Positions 16,885-24,614 of a stretch of 35,850 nucleotides of DNA are shown here, piece after piece (the first letter of the stretch is position 1; every line of letters begins with the position of its first letter). Location of the stretch: positions 1 to 35,850 of the forward strand of contig JAAWBG010000020.1 in assembly GCA_022792535.1 (NCBI GenBank), read 5' to 3'. The position numbers and the translations under genes were made by a program. The notes beneath the pieces were generated by a model. It was not told the origin of the DNA, searched no databases, and saw only the letters and a program-made list of their open reading frames with translations. The stretch comes from Lachnospiraceae bacterium. Its GTDB lineage: Bacteria > Bacillota > Clostridia > Lachnospirales > Lachnospiraceae.

Positions 16885-18595
16885 ATGAATCCGGAAATAA
16901 AAGAGACCATGGGTGTAAGAGAAAAATTTGTGCAAGTAACATCTATTCCCATACCTGTTTTCCATGTTTATGCAATGATTTCTCTCTTGATGATTTTTAT
17001 TTTTTGTTCTATCTATGGCTTGCAGGTTCTGAATCCGACTTATACAGATTGGCTGTTGGAGGGGGGAGATCTGTCTCAGCATTATCTGGGCTGGAAGGCA
17101 TACCAGGCCAGTCCCTGGACATTTCCTATTGGAGATACAGATTATCTTGCATATCCCAATAACACGTCCATTATTTTTACAGACTCGATCCCCTGTTTTG
17201 CAGTTTTATTTAAATTATTGTCTCCTGTTTTGCCAGAGGAATTTCAGTATTTTGGATTGTGGGGGTTGCTGTGTTTTGTGCTGCAGGGGATTTTATCTGC
17301 AAGAATTATCCGTCATTTTACAGAGAATAGATGGATATTGATATTATCCAGTGTTCTATTTGCATTGGCACCTGTCATGATTTGGAGAATGTATCTGCAT
17401 ACTGCATTGGCAGGACAGTGGGTTCTGCTGCTTGCTTTAGAAACGGTATTTGCATGTGAAAAATATTTTGACAATAAAAAGATTTATTGCATCTGGTTTC
17501 TAACAGGGGTTCTTGCTTCCTCGATTCATATTTGCTTTTTGATGATGTGCGGAATGATTTTGGCAGGGTACTGCATTACTGACATCATGGCCTGCAAAAG
17601 AATGAAAAGGAGTGCAGGGGTGTTGCTGACATATTTGGTTTCTTCTGGAATAACAGTAGGAATTCTGGGAGGATTTTCTTCTGGATTTTCAGCAGAAGCA
17701 GATGGCTTGGGAAGATATAGTCTTAACCTGAATGGACTTTTGAATCCTCAAGGATGGTCTCGTATTTATCGGGACAGGGCTTTGTATGGAGATGGACAGT
17801 ATGAGGGATTTGCATATTTAGGAGCCGGTTGTATGCTGCTGTTGATTCTTGTCCTTGTATCAGTGATGGAAAAATGGAAGATCAGAGAAGTTCTAAAACG
17901 ATATAGTTGCAAAGCTGCAGCAATAACGGTGCTGTTTATGATGACATTTGTATTCGCTCTTTCTCCGGTTGTTACTATGGGAAATAGAGTGCTTTTTACT
18001 TTTCCATTACCAGAAAAAATGATCCAATACTGGTCTGTATTTCGATCATCTGGAAGGTTTGTGTGGGTGGTAGTTTATCTTCTCATGCTGTGCTCTAGTA
18101 TTGTATTATCAAAAACCTTTTCCAGGAAAATGTCTGTGGGAATCTTGCTAGTGTGTATTTTTATTCAGGTATGTGATATCTCTCCTGTGTTGGCAGAAAA
18201 AAATAGAACATTTGACAGGAGAGTTATATATGAAAATCAGTTTTTGAAAAATACAGAGTTTTGGAGTCAATTTTCACAAGGGGGGGGAAGAGGAAATTAA
18301 GCATATTTTGTTTGTGCAGCAGCCCTCCCTTGACGAATTATATGCTTTTACGGATTGGGCCCTTAGGAATGGAAAAACCGTAAATCAATTTTATTTTCCC
18401 AGATCCCTTGGCGGCGTTATTGAACAGGAACTGGAAAAATCTTTAGCAGAACCGGATGAAACGGAATTGTTTCTATTTTTTGAGAAGGACAAGTCTCAGT
18501 GTCTTGCCTATAACTTGAATTACTACTTTGTGGATGGCTACCTTGTTGGATGTCGTAAAGCGCTGCAACATGCCGAGAGATTATCAATACCGTGA
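16885..18595 (+). CDS. DUF6311-like polytopic membrane protein (probable GT-C glycosyltransferase), split at a G8 tract (phase-variable, truncated state)
   Basis: The N terminus (residues about 45-130: YGLQVLNPTYTDWLLEGGDL, then SQHYLGWKAYQASPWTFPIG and FTDSIPCFAVLFKLL) matches what I recall of the DUF6311 family. This is a polytopic GT-C-like membrane family found in polysaccharide loci. About 10 hydrophobic helices follow. After codon 465 (CAA) a run of eight Gs (18280-18287) shifts the frame and the product ends at 18300 with 471 residues. A run of G7 or G10 reads on through EEEIKHILFVQQPSLDELYA to 18595, giving 569-570 residues with a soluble C-terminal domain of about 100 residues. It may add a side sugar on the outer face. 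RBS is AGGAG. Confidence 0.75.
18280..18287 (+). repeat. Poly-G tract (G8), candidate slipped-strand phase-variation site
   Basis: Eight Gs follow CAA in the DUF6311-like gene and lie exactly where the coding frame breaks. Lengths of 3n+1 (7 or 10) restore a C-terminal extension of about 100 residues. Sequence context (TCACAA before the run) is nearly the same as at the G9 tract (TCTCAA). Confidence 0.78.
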
Positions 18596-18658
18596 TTCTT
18601 GCTGGATTTCTGAAGGTAATTGAAAGATTTACATAAAAATATTTTAAGGAGATTTTAG

Positions 18659-19759
18659 ATGATGAAGACGATTATGCTGGTGTTTGGCACAAGGCCAGAA
18701 GCAATAAAAATGTGTCCTCTTGCGAAGGAATTGAAAACCAGAAAAAATCTGAAGACCGTTGTATGCGTTACTGGACAGCATCGTCAAATGCTGGACCAGG
18801 TATTGAAAACCTTTTCTGTCACTCCAGATTATGATCTGTCTATTATGAAACAGGAACAGACCTTGTTTGATATTACTGCAAGCATCTTAAGCCAGATCAA
18901 AAATGTTTTGAAAGAAGCAAAACCAGATGTAGTGCTGGTTCATGGGGACACCTCTACAACTTTTGCAACAGCCATGGCCTGCTTTTATCTGCAGATTCCG
19001 GTGGGGCATGTGGAAGCAGGGCTGCGTACATATAATATTTATGCTCCATATCCAGAAGAATTTAATCGTCAGGCGGTATCTATTATTGCTCAGTATCATT
19101 TTGCTCCCACAATAAAATCAAAAGAGAATCTGATAAAAGAAGGGAAAAATGAAAAAAATATTTGGGTGACCGGCAATACAGTAATTGATGCTTTAAAAAC
19201 AACGGTCCGCGATGATTACAGTCATAAAGAATTAGAATGGGCGAAGGACAGCCGGTTAATCTTTATTACAGCTCATAGGAGAGAAAATTTAGGGGAACCT
19301 ATGCATCATATGTTCCGTGCGATACGACGTGTCATGGAAGAACATCCAGATGTGAAAGCATTATATCCTATCCATATGAACCCTGTGGTTAGAAAAACGG
19401 CAGAGGAAGAATTAAAAGGTTTGGACCGCATTCATATGATAGAGCCGGTGGAAGTACTGGATTGTCATAATCTGATGGCGCGGGCTCATTTGATTCTTAC
19501 AGATTCTGGTGGAATTCAAGAGGAAGCGCCGTCTCTTGGAAAACCAGTTCTTGTTATGCGTGATACAACGGAACGTCCAGAAGGAGTAGAGGCAGGAACC
19601 TTAAAACTGGTAGGTACAGAGGAAGAGACGATTTATCAGAATTTTAAAGATCTTTTGGAAAAAGAAGAAATTTATACATCTATGTCAAAAGCCAATAACC
19701 CTTATGGAGATGGACATGCATGTGAGCGGATTGCAGATATTTTGGAGCAGGAGAACTAA
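18659..19759 (+). CDS. wecB: UDP-N-acetylglucosamine 2-epimerase (non-hydrolysing)
   Basis: A 366-residue epimerase interconverting UDP-GlcNAc and UDP-ManNAc. The landmarks are all present: MLVFGTRPEAIKMCPLAKEL, VHGDTSTTFATAMACF, VGHVEAGLRTYNIYAPYPEE, ITAHRRENLGEPM and TDSGGIQEEAPSLGKPVLVM followed by RDTTERPEGVEAGT. AAGGAG lies 7 nt before the ATG at 18659; a second ATG follows at once. It supplies UDP-ManNAc, either for the repeat unit itself or for a linkage unit. It could also be called mnaA. Confidence 0.95.
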   Translation: MMKTIMLVFGTRPEAIKMCPLAKELKTRKNLKTVVCVTGQHRQMLDQVLKTFSVTPDYDLSIMKQEQTLFDITASILSQIKNVLKEAKPDVVLVHGDTSTTFATAMACFYLQIPVGHVEAGLRTYNIYAPYPEEFNRQAVSIIAQYHFAPTIKSKENLIKEGKNEKNIWVTGNTVIDALKTTVRDDYSHKELEWAKDSRLIFITAHRRENLGEPMHHMFRAIRRVMEEHPDVKALYPIHMNPVVRKTAEEELKGLDRIHMIEPVEVLDCHNLMARAHLILTDSGGIQEEAPSLGKPVLVMRDTTERPEGVEAGTLKLVGTEEETIYQNFKDLLEKEEIYTSMSKANNPYGDGHACERIADILEQEN

Positions 19760-19762
19760 GCT

Positions 19763-20815
19763 ATGTGTTCCGAAGAGCGAAAGAAATCCAGACCAGGGTG
19801 TCCAACTAGAGAGGGCCAGAGCAGAGAAGTATGTTTGAATGGAGACCAGGGAAAAAAAGAGGGAAAGGAAATTCTTTTTTTTAATCCAGTGTTTACCCAT
19901 AATATCTGGGGAGGCAGGCGTTTGAAAGAAACCTTTGGATATTCTGTAATGGGAGATGATATTGGAGAATGCTGGGGAATTGCCGCACATCCCAATGGAG
20001 ATTGTACAGTAAGAGAAGGAAAATTTGCTGGAAAAAAATTGTCTGAGTTATGGAGAGAAGAAAGGCAGTTATTTGGAAATATCCAGGGTGATTCTTTTCC
20101 GCTGCTAGTTAAAATGATTGATGCGAAAGAAGACCTGAGCATCCAAGTGCATCCTAATAACAAGTATGCAGACATATATGAAGAAACTGCTTTGGGAAAA
20201 ACAGAATGCTGGTATATTATGGATTGTCCAAAAGAAACGTCGCTGATAATCGGCCATCATGCGAAGACAAAAAAAGAATTGTCAGATATGATTCAGCAAG
20301 GCAGATGGAGAGAACTGCTTCGGGAAGTTCCAGTAAAAAAGGGTGATTTCATACAAATTGATCCAGGAACCATTCATGCTATTAAAGGTGGGATGATGAT
20401 TTTAGAAATTCAGCAGAACAGTGATATTACATATCGGATTTATGATTATGGCCGCTTAAATAATGGAAAGCCCAGAGAACTTCATATAAAAAAGGGGATC
20501 GAAGTGATCACTGTCCCATCAAAATCCATGGAAAACAGTATGTTTCGTACGGATTATGTAAAGAAAAATAGACTGACATTACTCTATTCTTGTGAATTTT
20601 ATCAAGTATTTAAGTTAAATATAAACGGAACCGCTTCTTTTGAGCAAAAATATCCCTTTTTTTTAATGAGTGTTTTAAAAGGAGAGGGAAGTTTAAACGA
20701 ACATTTTATAAAAGCCGGAGATCATTTGATTCTTCCGGCGGAATTTGGAAAAGTAAAAATACAGGGAAAAATGCAGGTAATCTGTTCCTGTATGCCAATC
20801 CAGGCTCAAACTTAA
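19763..20815 (+). CDS. manA: Class I mannose-6-phosphate isomerase with unusual N-terminal extension
   Basis: A 350-residue zinc isomerase converting fructose-6-phosphate to mannose-6-phosphate and feeding ManC and the GDP-fucose pathway. Family landmarks are FNPVFTHNIWGGRRLKETFG, LLVKMIDAKEDLSIQVHPNN, GKTECWYIMDCPKE (zinc ligand region) and IDPGTIHAIKGGMMILEIQQ. The catalytic part begins near residue 37. The first 36 residues (CSEERKKSRPGCPTREGQSR and on) are charged and unlike usual ManA starts. ATG 19763 has AGGAG 9 nt upstream, so it is supported. A TTG at 19835 would remove most of the extension but lacks a good RBS. It is the last gene of cluster A. Confidence 0.92.
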   Translation: MCSEERKKSRPGCPTREGQSREVCLNGDQGKKEGKEILFFNPVFTHNIWGGRRLKETFGYSVMGDDIGECWGIAAHPNGDCTVREGKFAGKKLSELWREERQLFGNIQGDSFPLLVKMIDAKEDLSIQVHPNNKYADIYEETALGKTECWYIMDCPKETSLIIGHHAKTKKELSDMIQQGRWRELLREVPVKKGDFIQIDPGTIHAIKGGMMILEIQQNSDITYRIYDYGRLNNGKPRELHIKKGIEVITVPSKSMENSMFRTDYVKKNRLTLLYSCEFYQVFKLNINGTASFEQKYPFFLMSVLKGEGSLNEHFIKAGDHLILPAEFGKVKIQGKMQVICSCMPIQAQT

Positions 20816-20852
20816 CTTTTTATTTTCAAAATTTTTCAGGGCTGCAAAATGT

Positions 20853-20926
20853 AAAGATTCTATCATATACAGCTATAATGTCAACTGCACATATGCTGTA
20901 TATTGTAGAAATCTTTTATTTTTCGG
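20853..20926 (+). terminator. Probable intrinsic terminator of cluster A
   Basis: The segment AAAGATTCTATCATATACAG (20853-20872) pairs with GCTGTATATTGTAGAAATCT (20895-20914) in an imperfect stem of about 20 bp. The loop is about 21 nt and the right arm is followed by the U-rich tail TTATTTTTC. It sits about 40 nt after the manA stop. The stem is AT-rich, so strength is uncertain. Confidence 0.55.
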
Positions 20927-20939
20927 CAACTTTTTATTC

Positions 20940-21072
20940 CCGCGAGCAATGAGCCAAGCAGCCACGCTTGCGTGGATATTTGGCGAATGCCGCGAGGGTC
21001 AAATACCCCGCCCCTTGGGGCGGAAAGAACAAGCTAGGTCATGCCCCGTAGCTTGCTACGGGGTATTTGACT
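20940..21072. repeat. Structured dispersed repeat, copy 1
   Basis: This 133-nt element starts CCGCGAGCAATGAGCC and ends GGGTATTTGACT, and recurs at 34315-34446. Hairpins: CCACGC-TT-GCGTGG (20962-20975), CCGCCCC-TT-GGGGCGG (21008-21023) and CCCCGTAGC-TT-GCTACGGGG (21044-21063). GTCAAATAC (20998-21006) can also pair with GTATTTGAC (21063-21071), enclosing the last two. Two stems differ from copy 2 by paired changes that keep base pairing. It lies between convergent genes, and its right end forms the 3' end of the zeta-like gene. Confidence 0.85.
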
Positions 21073-21670
21073 CTGTGCTATTTAAATCTTTTTTTATCAT
21101 GTTTTTAACATCGGTCAATGCCTGAATATCTTCTAAATACCAATCATCACATGTATCATAATAGGCCTGTGTTTTTCGCTTTTTAAAGATTCGAAAAGGC
21201 TTGCTGCCAGAATTATCATAGATATGGCAGATATCGCAGAATTCTAATAAATCTTTTACCAAGGCTAAAGCTCTATCATACCGTTCAATGATTTTTTCTT
21301 CTGGTACATCATGGCCGCCTGAGGCAACTCTGGATCTTACACGCCAGACATTGATGATGGGGTCTGCAGTAAGGATATAATAACAGCGGATGAAGTAGCC
21401 CTTTTCTTTTGCACGTTTTAATAATTTTAGATTTCGCTCAGTTGAGAGTACTGTTTCAAAACAAAATTCATCCATTTGTTCTATATGCGTTTCTCTTTGG
21501 CGTTCCGCCAAACGTGCGGCTTCCAAGTCAGAACATTTTAAATTCTTTTTGATCTCGTCAGCATTGATATAATCTATAGAAGGTTTTAACAATTCTGTAA
21601 ATGTGCTTTTTCCAGAACCATTTGGACCAGCAAAAACTACAATCTCAGGGCTTCTGTTTGATATGTTCAC
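21056..21670 (-). CDS. Zeta-toxin-like P-loop kinase family protein
   Basis: A 204-residue protein on the minus strand. It has a Walker A motif near the start (VVFAGPNGSGKSTFTELL), then YINADEI, a charged helix LAERQRETHIEQMDEFCFET and ETVLS, as in zeta toxin / AAA-type small-molecule kinases. Zeta toxins phosphorylate UDP-N-acetyl sugars and block wall synthesis; whether this one does so is not shown. Start is GTG 21670 with GAAAGGGG 7 nt upstream, overlapping the 73-residue upstream gene by 26 nt. Its last four codons and stop lie in the structured repeat. It is inverted relative to both clusters. Confidence 0.82.
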   Translation of the reverse strand: MNISNRSPEIVVFAGPNGSGKSTFTELLKPSIDYINADEIKKNLKCSDLEAARLAERQRETHIEQMDEFCFETVLSTERNLKLLKRAKEKGYFIRCYYILTADPIINVWRVRSRVASGGHDVPEEKIIERYDRALALVKDLLEFCDICHIYDNSGSKPFRIFKKRKTQAYYDTCDDWYLEDIQALTDVKNMIKKDLNSTESNTP

Positions 21671-21866
21671 TATAACGCCCCTTTCTCATTCTTTCTCCTA
21701 CTTTTATCCGTGTTCCATCGCTGTTTTCATGGTATATGGCCTGTGTTTTTCTGTCGTAGGTGACAACTGGAAGGTCTAATGCTTTTTTCTTTTCTCGTTC
21801 AATTCTTACAGCCGCCTGTGCACGTTTTATAACCATTTCATCAGATATAAGTGTTTTTTGTTCCAT
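21645..21866 (-). CDS. Small protein upstream of the zeta-like gene, candidate antitoxin
   Basis: A 73-residue charged protein starting MEQKTLISDEMVIKRAQAAV. A helix-forming N-terminal half (RAQAAVRIEREKKKALD) is followed by a basic C-terminal part (KVGERMRKGRYSEHIKQKP). AAAGGAG precedes its ATG. A TATAAT at 21910-21915 (minus strand) lies at a suitable distance for a promoter. The overlap with the zeta-like gene and the order small gene first fit a toxin-antitoxin operon. I do not recognise the family, and it is not obviously an epsilon antitoxin. Confidence 0.65.
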   Translation of the reverse strand: MEQKTLISDEMVIKRAQAAVRIEREKKKALDLPVVTYDRKTQAIYHENSDGTRIKVGERMRKGRYSEHIKQKP

Positions 21867-21909
21867 ATGAGACTCCTTTTACGTGAGATATAACAATCGA
21901 ATTTTCTAT

Positions 21910-21915
21910 ATTATA
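21910..21915 (-). promoter_or_regulatory. Candidate -10 box for the zeta/partner operon
   Basis: On the minus strand this reads TATAAT, 44 nt before the ATG of the 73-residue gene, leaving a leader of about 35 nt. A convincing -35 hexamer at 17 nt is not visible, so this rests on the -10 match alone. Confidence 0.4.
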
Positions 21916-22006
21916 CCCTATATTTTTGAAAAGAGATAGATAAATTTTTTGGTTATTTTGTTTAGAATAGGATGGGGAACATCAGGGAGATTTTACTTAT
22001 TTTTCC

Positions 22007-22035
22007 ACTAGTTGGCAGGATGAAGTGGGTTGGCT
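22007..22035 (+). promoter_or_regulatory. Conserved 5' leader motif, copy 2 (cluster B)
   Basis: An exact copy of the 29 nt at positions 1-29, placed 91 nt before the first gene of cluster B. The rest of the 21867-22126 gap is AT-rich. It holds the promoter side of the minus-strand operon and an otherwise unrelated leader. Because the flanks differ between copies, the 29-nt block appears to be under selection or recently duplicated. CCAC (22005-22008) and GTGG (22025-22028) could close a small loop, but no strong hairpin is evident. Confidence 0.65.
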
Positions 22036-22126
22036 CTAAAAAGTCAAAGACATATCTTTTATTCCCAGCAATGCACGAAAAATGGAGTGTTTGGCAAAAA
22101 TTTGTGAGGGATAGGAAGTCAAAGGA

Positions 22127-22873
22127 ATGAAGAATAGTACCCTATTGAAAGTTTTGAAGACTGTATTTGTTATTGCAGGTGCAAAATTTTTGATCAAAGC
22201 TGTGATGGAAAAAAGAGGGAGGAAGAAAGCAGACAGTAAGAAATTACTTCCTGCTGATTCTGTGTACAGAGATAAAATTAAAAGGATTCTTGATTGTGTG
22301 CTTGCTCTGTTTGTGATTTTTGCTGGGGCAGTACCTATGGGAATTGTGGCTGCTGCTATCAAGTTGGATTCTCCGGGACCAGTACTCTTTAAACAGAAGC
22401 GGCTTGGGCTTGGCGGCCAGGAGTTTGAAATCTGGAAATTTCGTTCTATGTATCTGAATGCGGAGCATGCAGGGTCTGGCGTTTATTCTGGAAAAGAGGA
22501 TGATCGTGTCACCCGTGTGGGAAAAGTGATTCGCGCCACAAGTATGGATGAGCTTCCTCAAGTGTTTAACATTCTGAGAGGGGAGATGTCTCTGGTGGGG
22601 CCCAGACCACCTCTTACTTATCATCCCTGGCCTATTGAGGAATATACTAAGGAACAGAGAAAGATGTTTGCAGTCCGTCCAGGCATTACCGGATGGGCCC
22701 AGATTCATGGAAGAAAAGATGTGGAGTGGCACCGCAGGATTGAACTGAACAACTGGTACGTGGACCATGTTTCGTTTGAACTGGATCTGAAGATTTTTGT
22801 AAAGACTATTTTTAAGGTGCTTACAAATGCGGATAACGTGAATAAAGGGAAAACGCTGCAGAAAGATACATAA
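22127..22873 (+). CDS. Initiating sugar transferase of cluster B (phosphoglycosyl transferase)
   Basis: A 248-residue undecaprenyl-phosphate sugar-1-phosphate transferase with two hydrophobic N-terminal segments (VLKTVFVIAGAKFLIKAV and ILDCVLALFVIFAGAVPMGI). Motifs are DSPGPVLFKQKRLGLGGQEF, WKFRSMYLNAE, TSMDELPQVFNILRGEMSLV followed by GPRPPL, and RPGITGWAQIHGRKDVEW. The ITGWAQ-GR signature is typical of transferases using UDP-hexose or UDP-HexNAc donors. It primes the second polysaccharide and is clearly distinct from the enzyme at 1484. The start codon has an AAAGGA immediately upstream, a tight spacing. Confidence 0.92.
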   Translation: MKNSTLLKVLKTVFVIAGAKFLIKAVMEKRGRKKADSKKLLPADSVYRDKIKRILDCVLALFVIFAGAVPMGIVAAAIKLDSPGPVLFKQKRLGLGGQEFEIWKFRSMYLNAEHAGSGVYSGKEDDRVTRVGKVIRATSMDELPQVFNILRGEMSLVGPRPPLTYHPWPIEEYTKEQRKMFAVRPGITGWAQIHGRKDVEWHRRIELNNWYVDHVSFELDLKIFVKTIFKVLTNADNVNKGKTLQKDT

Positions 22874-22886
22874 GGATGGTACTGTT

Positions 22887-23720
22887 ATGGCGCTTAAATT
22901 AATGTATATAACCAATCATCCAGAGATTGCCGTGATTGCTGAAAATGCTGGTGTAGACAGAGTTTTTGTGGATATGGAATATATTGGAAAGAGCCAGCGC
23001 CAGAGGGGAATGGACACTGTTCAGAGTCATCATACAGTTGAGGATGTAAAAAAGATTCGAGAAGTTCTGCATACAGCCCAGCTTATTGTGCGGGTGAATC
23101 CGATTCATGATGCAGCAGGGAATGAATGCTCATCAGAAGAAGAAATCAATGCAGTTATTGAGGCGGGGGCAGACTTTGTGATGCTCCCTTATTTTCAGAC
23201 GACAGAAGAAGTAGAAAAGTGTGTAGGGATTGTCAAAGGGCGGGCAAAGGTATTTCCTTTGCTGGAGAGCAAGGCCGCTGTTGCAGAGATAGATGAAATC
23301 CTTAAGATTTCAGGAATAGATGAAATCCATGTTGGTTTGAATGATCTTTCGCTGGATCTTAAGAAAAAATTTATGTTTGAGCTGCTTGCAGATGGAACCG
23401 TTGAGAAACTCTGCCAAAAATTCAGAGAGAAAGGCATTCCTTATGGATTTGGCGGAATTGGAAGATTGGGAAAAGGGGAACTTCCGGCAGAGCATGTGAT
23501 AAAAGAACATTATCGGCTGGGAAGCACCTGTGCAATTTTGAGCCGCAGTTTCTGCAATGCAGATCAGATCACAGATCTCCATGAAGTGAAAGAGATTTTC
23601 GAAAAAGGCGTAAAAGAGATAAGGACTCTTGAGGCTGAGTGTGCAGATCACAGAAGATATTTTACAGACAATGAAGAGATGGTAAGAGAAAAAGTGGAAG
23701 CGATTGTGGAGAGAAGATAG
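22887..23720 (+). CDS. HpcH/HpaI aldolase/citrate lyase family protein
   Basis: A 277-residue TIM-barrel protein of the HpcH/HpaI class II aldolase superfamily, enzymes that make or break C-C bonds between pyruvate-type enolates and aldehydes or acyl-CoA. Visible landmarks are VDRVFVDMEYIGK, a VRVNP strand, GADFVMLPYFQTTEEVEKCV, PLLESKAAV (metal-binding glutamate region) and IDEIHVGLNDLSLDL. It sits between the initiating transferase and a D-2-hydroxyacid dehydrogenase, with its stop abutting the latter's ATG. It may supply a 2-keto acid for a glycan decoration; the substrate is unknown. Confidence 0.85.
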   Translation: MALKLMYITNHPEIAVIAENAGVDRVFVDMEYIGKSQRQRGMDTVQSHHTVEDVKKIREVLHTAQLIVRVNPIHDAAGNECSSEEEINAVIEAGADFVMLPYFQTTEEVEKCVGIVKGRAKVFPLLESKAAVAEIDEILKISGIDEIHVGLNDLSLDLKKKFMFELLADGTVEKLCQKFREKGIPYGFGGIGRLGKGELPAEHVIKEHYRLGSTCAILSRSFCNADQITDLHEVKEIFEKGVKEIRTLEAECADHRRYFTDNEEMVREKVEAIVERR

Positions 23721-24614
23721 ATGAATTTACTCATAACCGGCGCCTGGCAGCAGGCGGAGAATTATATGGAAGAGATCAGACAATGCGGCCATGGGATTGT
23801 ATTTCTTCCATGTGAAAGAGAAGAAATGCCCTGTGCATATGAATGGATTGAAGGCATTGTGGGAAATGGGATTTTTCTTTCCCACCCCATTGAAAAATTT
23901 ATTAATCTGAAATATATACAGCTTGTGTCGGCAGGTTTTGACAGAGTTCCTATGGATTATATAAGGAGACATGGGATCAAGATCCACAATGCCAGAGGCG
24001 TCTACAGTGCTCCTATGGCAGAATATGCAGTGGCAGGGGTGTTGAGTTTATACAAAAATCAAAGATTTTTTTATGAGAATCAAAAAGAGCATACCTGGAA
24101 AAAGAAACGTGATCTAAAAGAGCTTGATGGCCAGAGGGTATGCATTTTAGGCTGCGGTTCTGTCGGGATAGAGTGTGCAAAACGGTTTCAGGCATTTGGA
24201 TGCAGAGTGTTTGGGATAGATACAAGGGTGGTAGAACATGAAAGCTTTCTGAGCATGTATGATTTAGAAAGTATCAAAGAAGTTTTGGCCCAATCAGATA
24301 TTGTGGTTATCACCTTGCCGCTGACAAAGAAAACAAAACATATATTCGACAAAAAAATGTTTGATTCTATGAAGACTGGAGCTGTTCTTGTAAATATTGC
24401 CCGCGGTGCCTTGATTGATACGGAGGCATTGATTGAGGCTCTCAAGGGTCATTTGGGCGGAGCAGTGCTGGATGTATTTGAAGAGGAGCCTCTTGGAGAA
24501 AATCCGCTTTGGGATATGGATCATGTGGTGATCACGCCCCATAACAGTTTCGTTGGAAGCGGTAACAATGCAAGAATGAGCAGTGTAATTATGAAGAATC
24601 TGGAGAAATGTTAA
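23721..24614 (+). CDS. D-isomer-specific 2-hydroxyacid dehydrogenase, NAD-binding family
   Basis: A 297-residue dehydrogenase that would reduce a 2-keto acid to a D-2-hydroxy acid, or the reverse. It has the Rossmann loop VCILGCGSVGIECAKRFQAF, and an acidic residue after the second strand (FGIDTR) indicates NAD preference. The catalytic set is complete: R228 (NIARGALID), E256 (VFEEEPL) and H274 (ITPHNSF). It is slightly short for the family (about 310-340) but keeps both domains. It starts directly after the aldolase stop and ends directly before the next ATG, so the three genes are tightly coupled. Confidence 0.92.
   Translation: MNLLITGAWQQAENYMEEIRQCGHGIVFLPCEREEMPCAYEWIEGIVGNGIFLSHPIEKFINLKYIQLVSAGFDRVPMDYIRRHGIKIHNARGVYSAPMAEYAVAGVLSLYKNQRFFYENQKEHTWKKKRDLKELDGQRVCILGCGSVGIECAKRFQAFGCRVFGIDTRVVEHESFLSMYDLESIKEVLAQSDIVVITLPLTKKTKHIFDKKMFDSMKTGAVLVNIARGALIDTEALIEALKGHLGGAVLDVFEEEPLGENPLWDMDHVVITPHNSFVGSGNNARMSSVIMKNLEKC

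Noticed and set aside
17061..17066. G6 run in the DUF6311-like gene (also G6 at 31369-31374 in wzx)
   Set aside because: Both are in frame and short. They could be weak slippage sites but show no sign of switching here.
19875..19882. T8 run in manA (another T8 near 20656, T8 near 8160, A8 near 15843) as further phase-variation tracts
   Set aside because: A and T runs of this length are common in this AT-rich sequence, all are in frame, and none coincides with a break in coding.
22244..22915. A 223-residue open frame on the minus strand
   Set aside because: It lies opposite the initiating sugar-transferase gene, whose motifs are clear. Its translation has no recognisable domain and it lacks a good RBS.
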